Positions 8,357-15,970 of a DNA stretch of 35,478 bases are shown piece after piece. Origin of the DNA: Actinomycetes bacterium (GTDB lineage Bacteria > Actinomycetota > Actinomycetes > Actinomycetales > Cellulomonadaceae); the NCBI GenBank assembly GCA_023432565.1, contig JAEYUL010000022.1:1-35478 (forward strand), written 5' to 3'. Position 1 is the first letter of the stretch, and every line of letters starts with the position of its first letter. Below the pieces are notes generated by a model, which had not been told where the DNA came from, made no database searches, and saw only the letters and a list, made by a program, of their open reading frames with translations. Position numbers and translations under genes: made by a program.

Positions 8357-8920
8357 GTGACGGTCGGGACCCTGAGCTGGCAGCCGGCGCTCGAGCGCCT
8401 CGACCTGCTCGCGCCGAGCACGGCGGCCGCGCTGGTCGCGTGGGCGGCGCAGGACGACGAGGTCGCGCGCGCAACGCTCGTCGCCGAGATCGACCCGGAG
8501 CTCGCGGACACCGCCGCGCTCACGCAGGCGTACGACCTGCCGCCGTCGGCGTCCGCGAACTGCGTGCTCGTCGCCGGACGCCGCGAGGGCGTCGAACGCA
8601 CTGCCGCGGCGGTGGTGCGGGCGACCACGCGGGCCGACGTGAACAACGCCGTCAAGCGGCTGCTCGACGTGCGCAAGGCATCCTTCCTGCCGATGGACCG
8701 GGCGACGGCGGAGTCCGGCATGGAGTACGGCGGCATCACCCCCGTCGGGCTCCCCGGCGGGTATCGCGTGCTGGTCGACGCGCGTGTCACCGAGCCCGAC
8801 GAGAGCGGGACGCTGGTCGTCATCGGCAGCGGCCTGCGCCGCTCCAAGATCGCCCTCCCGGGCGCGCTGCTGGGTCGTCTGCCGGGTGCGCACGTGGTCG
8901 AGGCGCTCGCACTGTCTTGA
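8357..8920 (+). CDS. YbaK/EbsC-type aminoacyl-tRNA deacylase
   Basis: 187 residues. YbaK/ProX-like proteins hydrolyse mischarged aminoacyl-tRNAs such as Cys-tRNA(Pro) or Ala-tRNA(Pro). The domain spans about residues 35-185; recognisable parts are the lysine in VRKASFLPMDRATAESGM and the GGITPVGLPGGYRVLVD loop, both characteristic of the editing-domain family. The C-terminal GSGLRRSKIALPGALL is also typical. The GTG start fits a leaderless transcript. It stands apart from the upstream PEBP gene by 71 bases and is followed by a stem-loop. Which amino acid it removes is unknown. Confidence 0.85.
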   Translation: MTVGTLSWQPALERLDLLAPSTAAALVAWAAQDDEVARATLVAEIDPELADTAALTQAYDLPPSASANCVLVAGRREGVERTAAAVVRATTRADVNNAVKRLLDVRKASFLPMDRATAESGMEYGGITPVGLPGGYRVLVDARVTEPDESGTLVVIGSGLRRSKIALPGALLGRLPGAHVVEALALS

Positions 8921-8928
8921 CACTCTTG

Positions 8929-8957
8929 GCGCCGCCAACAGGCGCCCTTGGTGGCGC
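8929..8957 (+). terminator. Stem-loop after the YbaK gene
   Basis: GCGCCGCCAA and TTGGTGGCGC form a 10-pair stem with one G-T wobble and a 9-base loop, starting 9 bases after the stop. There is no T tract, so this may be a terminator or only an RNA-protecting hairpin. Confidence 0.4.
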
Positions 8958-9061
8958 GATGACCCTGCTGAGGGGCCCGCGTGACGGTCGGTCGCGACCT
9001 CGTCCGAAAGTGGGACTGACGTCCCTGACGGCCGCTGGCGCACCGGCCGAACATCGATGCC

Positions 9062-9193
9062 ATGTACCAGCTCGTTGCCGATCCCGTCGACCTTCAGACC
9101 CTGACCACCGACCTGTCCGACGAGGCCGTCGAGACGACCTTCCTCGCGGCCGCGCGCGCTCTCGACGACGACCTGCCGCCCTTCTGGGACTGA
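9062..9193 (+). CDS. Possible 43-residue acidic small protein
   Basis: ATG 9062 to TGA 9191-9193. The product is acidic (about ten Asp and two Glu) and ends in DDDLPPFWD. Third codon positions are nearly all G or C, as in the neighbouring genes, which supports coding. No Shine-Dalgarno sequence or TANNNT box is seen in front of it. A small hairpin (CCGCC-TTCC-GGCGG, 9195-9208) follows the stop directly. I do not recognise it. It lies between the YbaK gene and the convergent TrmH-type gene, and could be a chance frame. Confidence 0.45.
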   Translation: MYQLVADPVDLQTLTTDLSDEAVETTFLAAARALDDDLPPFWD

Positions 9194-9260
9194 TCCGCCT
9201 TCCGGCGGTGCGCCGGCCCGGCCCTCTGGTCGGCGCTGCGCGCGCGCGAGCTGACCCCGC

Positions 9261-10106
9261 TCACCCCACGCGGGTCGCCCAGAACGCGACGGCCGCGGCA
9301 GCGGCGACGTTGAGCGAGTCCACTCCCCCGGACATCGGGATGCGCACGACGAGGTCGCATGCCGCGACCGTGGTCGGCTTCAGCCCGTGCCCCTCGGCGC
9401 CGAGCACGAGCGCCAGCCGCTGCGGTGGCGCCGCGACGAGCTCGTCGAGCGTGATCGCGTCGTCGGACAGCGCGAGAGCCGCCGAGACGAACCCGGCCTC
9501 GCGCAGCGTCACGACGCCGTCCGGCCACGGGTCGACCCGTGTCCACGGCACCTGGAACACGGTGCCCATCGAGACGCGCACCGAACGCCGGTACAGCGGG
9601 TCCGCGCACCGCGGCGTCACCAGCACGGCGTCGACCCCGAGCGCGGCGGCCGAGCGGAAGGCCGCGCCGACGTTCGTGTGGTCGACGATGTCCTCGAGCA
9701 CCGCCACGCGGCGCGCGCCCGCGAGCAGGTCCGCGACCGCCGGCAACGCCGGCCGGTGCATCGCCGCGAGCGCCCCGCGGTGCACGTGGAAGCCCGTGAT
9801 GGCCTCCAGCACGGGCTCGTCGGCGACGAAGACGGTGACCGGCCCGAGACCGTCGTCGCTCGGGGGCAGGCCGGCCATCATGCGTTCGAGGTCCGGGACC
9901 CACCGCGGTGCCAGCAGGACCGACCGCGGGCGGTGCCCCGCGCGCAGCGCGCGCTCCAGCACGGTCGAGCTCTCGGCGATGTACAGGCCCTTGGCCGGCT
10001 CGTGCCTGGAGCGCAGCGCGACGTCGGTCAGTGAGACGTAGTCGGCGAGCCGGTCGTCCCCGGGGTCGGTCACGGGCTGCAGGTCGAGAGGGCGCACGTC
10101 AGGCAT
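9261..10106 (-). CDS. TrmH/SpoU-family RNA 2'-O-methyltransferase
   Basis: 281 residues. SPOUT enzymes use a trefoil knot to bind S-adenosylmethionine and methylate ribose 2'-OH in tRNA or rRNA. An N-terminal substrate-binding region (about 1-120) precedes the catalytic domain. Motif 1 is DHTNVGAAFRSAAALG (142-157) with the conserved Asn145 and Arg151; motif 2 is LVLGAEGHGL (233-242); motif 3 is IPMSGGVDSLNVAAA (256-270). The start is ATG with GGGAGG immediately upstream. It begins 54 bases after the xylanase stop on the same strand and may be read from that transcript. The exact RNA target is not evident. Confidence 0.92.
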   Translation of the reverse strand: MPDVRPLDLQPVTDPGDDRLADYVSLTDVALRSRHEPAKGLYIAESSTVLERALRAGHRPRSVLLAPRWVPDLERMMAGLPPSDDGLGPVTVFVADEPVLEAITGFHVHRGALAAMHRPALPAVADLLAGARRVAVLEDIVDHTNVGAAFRSAAALGVDAVLVTPRCADPLYRRSVRVSMGTVFQVPWTRVDPWPDGVVTLREAGFVSAALALSDDAITLDELVAAPPQRLALVLGAEGHGLKPTTVAACDLVVRIPMSGGVDSLNVAAAAAVAFWATRVG

Positions 10107-10160
10107 CCTCCCAGGCGGACGGACCCTGCCCGGACGAGCAGACGGACGCCGGCGACACGC

Positions 10161-11360
10161 TCACGCCAGGCGGACGCTGACCTGCTCGTCGCCGAGCGCG
10201 AAGGCCGAGGACGACTCACCGGACCGCACCTCGTAGTCACCCAGCCAGCCCTCGACCGCCACGCGGCCCGCGGCGTCCGTCCGCACCACGCGCGGCTCGT
10301 GCCACCACTGCCCGCGCACGAGGTCACGCAGCGCGGTGTACGCCGGCTTGGGCGTCCCGTCCGCGCGCACCAGCCCCGCGGGTGCACCCAGCCACGCGCC
10401 CTGGTCGCCCAGCCCCCAGTACGTGACCGACTGCACCGCGGGGTGCTCGGCGAGCAGCTCGTAGTGCCGCACGAGCTGCTCGGCCTGCCGCTGCTCACCC
10501 TCGGGCGTCGAGGGCCACTCGTCGACCTGGTAGTCGTTGAGGTCCACGATCTCGGGCGGCATGAGGTCGCCCGAGACGAGCGTGGTCTCGGTGAAGTGCA
10601 ACGGCAGCCCGTACCGCGAGAACCGCTCGAGCACGCGAGCGGTCTTCTCCTCGCCCCACCAGCCCTGGTGCATGTGGCTCTGCAGGCCGAGAGCGTCGAT
10701 CTCGATCCCCGCCTCGAGCACGCCCTCGATGAGGCACTCGTACGCGGTGGACATGTCGAAGTCGTTGAGCAGGAGCGTGACGTGCGGGTTCGCCGCGCGC
10801 GCGGTCTCGAACGCGAGCCGGATCGTCTCGATGCGGCCCCGCTCCCACGCCAGGCGCGTGATCGCGTTCTCCTCAGCACGGAACACCGGCATGATCACGA
10901 CCTCGTTGATCGCGTCCCACGTGTCGACGATCCCGGCCATGTCGCTGACCTCGCGCGTGATGCGCTCGCGCTGCAGCCGCTCGACCTCGTCGGTCGGCAG
11001 GTCCAGCAGCCAGGTCGGCGCGAGCGTGTGCCACATGAGGGGGTGGCCCTTGACCCGGACGCCGCGCGCCACGAGCCGCTGCGCGGCCTGGCGCAGCGGC
11101 TCGGTGTACGGGCGGCCGCGCTCGGGCTCGAACCGGCGCCAGTAGAACGGCAGCGTCGCGGTGTCGAAGAGGCCGAACCAGAGGTCCTCGAGCGGCGCCG
11201 CGGCGTCCGGGGCGAGGCCGACGAACTCGAAGCCGGTGCAACCGAACCCGAACGCGTGGCGCCGCTGCGCGACGGTGACGTCCGTCTCGGCCAGCGGCGC
11301 TCCGTGCTGGTCGAGCACGGTGACGACTGTCCGCGCGGTGCGGTGATCGAGACGGGACAC
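10161..11360 (-). CDS. GH10 endo-1,4-beta-xylanase, cytoplasmic
   Basis: 399 residues from GTG 11358-11360, with GAGGAG a few bases upstream. The GH10 barrel is clear: KGHPLMWHTLAPTWL, the acid/base Glu153 in WDAINEV, LLLNDFDM, LGLQSHMHQGWWG and the nucleophile Glu258 in HFTETT, 105 residues apart as usual. The canonical TELD at the nucleophile is TETT here. About 60 N-terminal residues (TVVTVLDQHGAPLAETDV...) look like a beta-strand extension, and the last 50 form a small beta-rich tail. There is no signal peptide, so it should act on imported xylo-oligosaccharides. It lies 8 bases after an MFS transporter gene, and its ribosome-binding site abuts that gene's stop. Confidence 0.93.
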   Translation of the reverse strand: MSRLDHRTARTVVTVLDQHGAPLAETDVTVAQRRHAFGFGCTGFEFVGLAPDAAAPLEDLWFGLFDTATLPFYWRRFEPERGRPYTEPLRQAAQRLVARGVRVKGHPLMWHTLAPTWLLDLPTDEVERLQRERITREVSDMAGIVDTWDAINEVVIMPVFRAEENAITRLAWERGRIETIRLAFETARAANPHVTLLLNDFDMSTAYECLIEGVLEAGIEIDALGLQSHMHQGWWGEEKTARVLERFSRYGLPLHFTETTLVSGDLMPPEIVDLNDYQVDEWPSTPEGEQRQAEQLVRHYELLAEHPAVQSVTYWGLGDQGAWLGAPAGLVRADGTPKPAYTALRDLVRGQWWHEPRVVRTDAAGRVAVEGWLGDYEVRSGESSSAFALGDEQVSVRLA

Positions 11361-11368
11361 GGTTCTCC

Positions 11369-12706
11369 TCAGGGTGTCAGGCGTCCGGAGGACGCGACCG
11401 GCGCACGGCCGGACATCAGCGCACGGCCGCCGAGCACGGAGATCAGGCCTCCGACGACGGCGATCACGGGAACGACCAGGAACGCGGTGTGCACGCCGAG
11501 GGCGTCCGCGAGCGCTCCGAGCACGAACGGTGCCAGACCGATCGCGAGACCACCCGCCAAGGTCGCGCGTGCCTGCGCCGCGTCCTGCGCCCCGGGGGCG
11601 GTGGACAGCAGCAGCGCGACCGACAGCGGGTACTGCGCACCGCAGCCCGCACCGGCGACGACGAGACCGGCGACGGCGATCGTCGGCGACGTCGCGGTCC
11701 ACAGCACGGCCCAGCCCACGACGGTCACGACGAACGAGGCGGCGAGCAGCATCGCGGGGCGCACGCGCAGCGACATCGGCCCGACGACGAAGCGCACGGC
11801 GGACAGCCCTGCCACGAACCCGGCGGTGGTGGCCGTCGCGATGCCCGCGCCTGCGGCGGTCTGCTCGCGCACGAGGTCGGTCGACCAGTACGTCGTGACG
11901 TTCTCGAGCGCGATCGCGGCGACGAGGCTGCCGAGGAAGCACCAGGCGGCGAGCCTGCGACCGCGCGTGCGTGCGTCGGGAGGCGGCGCCGCGGCGCCGG
12001 TCGGTGCCTCCTCGAGCGGTTCGACGACCGTGACGGCCGTGGCCTCGAGGGAGCCGATCACGGGCTCCACGCCCTGCGGCCCGTCGAGCCGGGCCACCGG
12101 GCCGGCGGATGGTTCGACGCTCGCAGCGCGACGCCCGCGCGTCGGGGGCGTCATCGCGCCCCCGACCGGGATCCGCATCGCGCGCCACGCGACGACGCCC
12201 GCGAGGATCACGGTGACGGCAACAGCCGGACGCCAACCCCACCCGATCGCGACGCACACGCCCGCAGCGAGCGGGCCGACGAGCCCGACGGACGAGCCGA
12301 CGCCGTTGGCCTCGGTCACCGCGGCCGACGCGGCGAGGCCGTGGTGACGCGCGAGCCCCGCGGTGGACGCAGCGATCGAGACGTTGCCGCCCACGGCCAT
12401 GAGCGCCACCGACGGCAGGCTCACCCACAGCGACGGGGCCAGCACGAGGCCGATCACACCGGCCGCGACGAGGCCGAGCGCGACGACGATCGCGGCGCGA
12501 CGACCGCGCCCGGCGATGAGGGCGGGCGCTGCCCAGCTCGCCAGCACCGCGCCGACGGCCATCGCGGTCCCGTGCAGACCGGCCTGTGCGGCGGAGACCC
12601 CGAACTCCTCGGCGAGCAGAGGAACGCTCGGGTTGAAGCTGTAGAGGAACCAGCCCCAGACGACGAACGACCCGTAGAGAGTCCAGGTCAGACGGTCGCG
12701 GTGCAT
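11369..12706 (-). CDS. MFS transporter linked to the xylanase
   Basis: 445 residues from ATG 12704-12706. It has about 12 hydrophobic segments in two halves joined by a long polar loop (roughly residues 190-250). The start LTWTLYGSFVVWGWFLY is a typical first helix. This start sits 6 bases after TATCCT, fitting a leaderless transcript. An alternative ATG at 12800-12802, overlapping the stop of the upstream gene as ATGA, would add 32 polar residues. The next gene, a cytoplasmic xylanase, follows after 8 bases, so the substrate may be a xylo-oligosaccharide; this is inference, since sequence gives only the superfamily. Confidence 0.85.
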   Translation of the reverse strand: MHRDRLTWTLYGSFVVWGWFLYSFNPSVPLLAEEFGVSAAQAGLHGTAMAVGAVLASWAAPALIAGRGRRAAIVVALGLVAAGVIGLVLAPSLWVSLPSVALMAVGGNVSIAASTAGLARHHGLAASAAVTEANGVGSSVGLVGPLAAGVCVAIGWGWRPAVAVTVILAGVVAWRAMRIPVGGAMTPPTRGRRAASVEPSAGPVARLDGPQGVEPVIGSLEATAVTVVEPLEEAPTGAAAPPPDARTRGRRLAAWCFLGSLVAAIALENVTTYWSTDLVREQTAAGAGIATATTAGFVAGLSAVRFVVGPMSLRVRPAMLLAASFVVTVVGWAVLWTATSPTIAVAGLVVAGAGCGAQYPLSVALLLSTAPGAQDAAQARATLAGGLAIGLAPFVLGALADALGVHTAFLVVPVIAVVGGLISVLGGRALMSGRAPVASSGRLTP

Positions 12707-12712
12707 CAGGTG

Positions 12713-12718
12713 AGGATA
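12713..12718 (-). promoter_or_regulatory. Putative -10 of a leaderless promoter (MFS-xylanase)
   Basis: Read on the minus strand, TATCCT is followed by CACCTG and then ATG (12706), giving TANNNT-N6-ATG with no Shine-Dalgarno sequence. It supports the shorter MFS start over the ATGA-coupled one. Confidence 0.4.
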
Positions 12719-12798
12719 CGTCCTCGCCAGGGTCTCTCCGCGGGACCGTCGACCGTCACGGGACCCCGCCTGACGTGCGCTTTCCCACGTGTCCGCAG

Positions 12799-15729
12799 TC
12801 ATCCCGCCGGCACTCGACCGCCGCGCGGTCGACTCGTCCACGTTCGCCCGGTCCGTGCTCGCTCCGACCGTGGTCGGCTCGCGCGAAGGCGCGCGACGAG
12901 CAGGTCGAGCGCCTCGCGGTACTCGGGCGCGCGCGGGTAGCCGCTGTGCGCGGCGACCGCGAGCAGGTACGCGTCCGCGTCGACCTCGCTCGCGGTCGCG
13001 TCGATCTCGCTGCCGGCGTACGCGTCGACGGGGAACCCGATGTAGTCCGTCCGCCGCCACAGGCTTCGCCAGCGCGGCACCGGCGTGGGGCCTGCGGCTC
13101 CGGGTGCGGTCAGCGAGTCCTGCAGCGTCGGCCCCTCGGGCTCGACCCCGGCCGGGGTGGGCCCGTCCCACGGGTCGGGCGCCCACAGCCGCGCACCCGC
13201 GCTCGGACGGGTTCCGAGCACCTGCGGGCCGAACAGCTCGGGGAAGAACCGGCCGAAGTACGCGCGCAGTTGCGTGCCGTAGGTGAGCAGCCCGACGCGG
13301 TGGTCGTACGGCCCCGCGGGACCGTCCCAGCGCGCCATGAGCGTGGCCACGCACACCACTGCCCCGAGGCTGTGCGCGGACAGCAGGACCCGGCGTGCAC
13401 CCCGCTGCGTCGGCGGGACCGGCGTGCCGTCGTCACCGAGCCACGCGTCGATCCGCGAGCGCAGCTCGGGCACGACGCGTTCGGCGTAGCACGGCGGGGC
13501 GAACGGGTGCGCCGCGCGGGGAAGGAAGCACATGAGGTCCCACAGCAGACCCCAGGGGCGGGCCAGCGGCTGCTTCGAGCCCGCGACGACCACGCTCGCG
13601 ACGATCAGGCCGACGCCGGCGACCACCGCGCTGCGCGACAGCTCCACGCCGAGCGTCCACAGCCCACCGAGCGGGCCGCCGTAGGACGCGTGCGGGTCGG
13701 GCAGCGCGAGCGTGCCGAGCAGCGCGAGGAAGAACAGCAGCCCCAGCGCGCCGATGACCCGCTCGGCACGCTGGGCGAGCGCGGCGTGCCGCCGCCCGGT
13801 CTGCACCGCGAGGTCCTCCTGCCGCTGCGGGGCCGTCCCCCGGTCACCGGGGACGACAGGGATGAAGGTCCTGCGCAGCACACCCATGCGCACCACGAGC
13901 ACGAGCACGAGGGCGAGCAGCAGGGCGAGCACCGCGACGCTTGCGACCGCGAACTGCTCGTAGCCGGGTGGCACCTCGAGCCGTTCCGGGGCAGGGACCC
14001 GCACGACGACCGGGTCCCGCAGCGGCTCGGCCGCCGCGGCCTGCTCGAGCACGGCCCTGGCCTGTGCGGACAGTCGCTGGTTCTCCGCGGCGGCCGGCGC
14101 GTCCAGCCACGCGACCGTCCCGAGGACGGCCGCCGCGCTGAGGACCATCGCGACCCCTGCCGCACAGCTCAGCAGGACCGCGGGCCCGCGTCCCGACCAC
14201 CCCTCGCGCCGCCGTCCCGCGTGCCTGCGGTTCGCCGTCCACGCCGCGACGACGAGCGCGACCAGCCCCAGACCGGCGATCGAGCGCCACACGACGCCCC
14301 ACGAGCCGCCCGGCCACAGGATGCTCACCGCGGCCCCCGCGAGCACCAGCAGGACGAGAGGCACCCACGCCCGGGCACGCAGCCGTGCGCGGATCCCGAC
14401 TGCCGCGATCACGAGCAGGACCATCGTCGCGACGAGCGCGCGCGGTACCGCGTGCAGCCCCAGCAGCGGCGGCGCCGATGCGTCCGCGGGGCGCAGCGGG
14501 TCGTCCCCGGCGCGCGCGACCGCGAGCACCACGGCCAGCAGCACGCCGAGCGCAGCGACGAGCAGGGCGGCGTCGCGGGCGCGCGAGACGCGGGGGGCGC
14601 GGCGCTCGTCGGGCTCCGCCGGGGGCGGGGGCTCCAGCCGGAAGCTGCCCGTGCGTACCGTCGCGAGCAGGACGACGACCACGGCGGCGAGCAGCAGCAA
14701 CGCCCACGGCAGCCGACCGTCCGCGCCCCACACGCGCGGGGACAGGCAGCCCCGCGCGCCGAAGCCCTCGGCACGCGCACATCCCGGGACGTCGCGGTAC
14801 AGGTAGTGCCAGGCCACGAGTCCGGCGAGGGTCGCGAACGCGGCGGCCAGGTGCTGGAACCACTGCAGCGACGAGCGGTCCGCGTGCGTCCAGAAGCCCC
14901 GGCGCGCGAGCATCGGCCACACCGCTGAGCGACCGGCGGCACCCTGCTCGGGGCCTGGTGCTGCCCGCCGGCCGCGCGGCGTCAGCGGCTGGCGCGCCTT
15001 CGTCGTCGACATGCGTCGCTCGTAGCGCAGCCGCCCGGTCGAGCCGACCGCGCCCAGCGCGACCACCAGCAACGCGGTCAGCGCGACGGCGACGGCGGTG
15101 CGCCCACCCGTCGACCACCGCGCCGCGACGTCGGCCGCCTCCGGGAGCGCCGCGCACACCTGCACGAACTGGACCGAGTCCCCCGCGCCGGGCACCAGCT
15201 CAGTGCGCGGGCCGTAGCACTGGGCGGCGACGACGCCGAGGGTGATCGTGGCCGTCGTCGTCACCCACAGCAGCGTGAGAGCCAGGCCGAACAGGCGCAC
15301 GAGCCCGCCGCCGGCCGACGACCGACGCCCGGGCGGCTCGTCGGCGTCGCGAGCCCAGTACGCGACGTTCGCGAGTCCGAACGGCACGATCACCACCCAC
15401 AGGACCCGGACGACGCCCGCCACCAGCCCGCTGGCCCGCCCGAGCCCCGGGAGGGTGGAGAACCTCGCCATCGCGCCCCAGGAGTAGGCCTCGCGCCGGA
15501 CCCCGCGGGGGACGACGCGCGGGTCCGAGGGCCTGCGTGGCGCGGCCGCGGCCGCGGACGTGGCGGTCCAGAAGCTGCCGAGGTCGTCGCCGTCGACCTG
15601 CTCGACCTGCTCGGGACGGACGTCGAGCATCGCGGCCGGTGGCGTGCTCGCCACCCCGTGCACCCTGAGCTCCAGGACGTCGTTCTCGTCCTCGGCGCGC
15701 CCCGGAGCACCGCCTCGCCGCCACGACAT
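12799..15729 (-). CDS. Large multi-spanning membrane protein with lipase-like end motifs
   Basis: 976 residues; ATG with GGGGAGG 7 bases upstream. I do not recognise a named function. The cytosolic-looking N-terminus has LELRVHGVASTPPAAML (residues 20-35), with His24-Gly25 like the oxyanion HG of alpha/beta hydrolases. There follow about 13 hydrophobic segments (roughly residues 105-755). The C-terminal 220 residues contain VLLSAHSLGAVV with Ser787 in a lipase-type nucleophile elbow, and AVAAHSGYP with His928 as a possible catalytic His; an Asp could come from FPVDAY. One hydrolase domain may therefore be interrupted by a membrane block. Similar actinobacterial membrane proteins exist, but I know of no characterised one. 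A weak -10 (TAGGTT, 15780-15785) lies upstream, and the stop overlaps an alternative MFS start. Confidence 0.8.
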   Translation of the reverse strand: MSWRRGGAPGRAEDENDVLELRVHGVASTPPAAMLDVRPEQVEQVDGDDLGSFWTATSAAAAAPRRPSDPRVVPRGVRREAYSWGAMARFSTLPGLGRASGLVAGVVRVLWVVIVPFGLANVAYWARDADEPPGRRSSAGGGLVRLFGLALTLLWVTTTATITLGVVAAQCYGPRTELVPGAGDSVQFVQVCAALPEAADVAARWSTGGRTAVAVALTALLVVALGAVGSTGRLRYERRMSTTKARQPLTPRGRRAAPGPEQGAAGRSAVWPMLARRGFWTHADRSSLQWFQHLAAAFATLAGLVAWHYLYRDVPGCARAEGFGARGCLSPRVWGADGRLPWALLLLAAVVVVLLATVRTGSFRLEPPPPAEPDERRAPRVSRARDAALLVAALGVLLAVVLAVARAGDDPLRPADASAPPLLGLHAVPRALVATMVLLVIAAVGIRARLRARAWVPLVLLVLAGAAVSILWPGGSWGVVWRSIAGLGLVALVVAAWTANRRHAGRRREGWSGRGPAVLLSCAAGVAMVLSAAAVLGTVAWLDAPAAAENQRLSAQARAVLEQAAAAEPLRDPVVVRVPAPERLEVPPGYEQFAVASVAVLALLLALVLVLVVRMGVLRRTFIPVVPGDRGTAPQRQEDLAVQTGRRHAALAQRAERVIGALGLLFFLALLGTLALPDPHASYGGPLGGLWTLGVELSRSAVVAGVGLIVASVVVAGSKQPLARPWGLLWDLMCFLPRAAHPFAPPCYAERVVPELRSRIDAWLGDDGTPVPPTQRGARRVLLSAHSLGAVVCVATLMARWDGPAGPYDHRVGLLTYGTQLRAYFGRFFPELFGPQVLGTRPSAGARLWAPDPWDGPTPAGVEPEGPTLQDSLTAPGAAGPTPVPRWRSLWRRTDYIGFPVDAYAGSEIDATASEVDADAYLLAVAAHSGYPRAPEYREALDLLVARLRASRPRSERARTGRTWTSRPRGGRVPAG

Positions 15730-15921
15730 GGCCGACCTCCCCTGCGAACGCGGGCGCCCCTGACCGCTTCCTGGCGACGAACCTAGCGATGCGACCAGCG
15801 CGTCCGCCAGCCCGTTTCGTCCCGGTTGCGTCCAGCGCGGTGGCCGGGACCGTGCACACGGCCCGCCTGCTCTGCTCTCCCCGGTGCGGGGCCACGGGCG
15901 GACAGGGCCGCGGCACGACGA

Positions 15922-15954
15922 CGCCCGGGGTGCGCAGCTCGCGCACCCCGGGCG
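15922..15954 (-). terminator. Strong hairpin after the AA10 oxygenase gene
   Basis: A perfect 14-base inverted repeat (CGCCCGGGGTGCGC / GCGCACCCCGGGCG) with a 5-base loop starts 16 bases after the stop. No T run follows, as is common in such genomes. It separates the oxygenase from the membrane-protein gene on the same strand. Confidence 0.75.
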
Positions 15955-15970
15955 TGTCCTGCCTGGGGCG

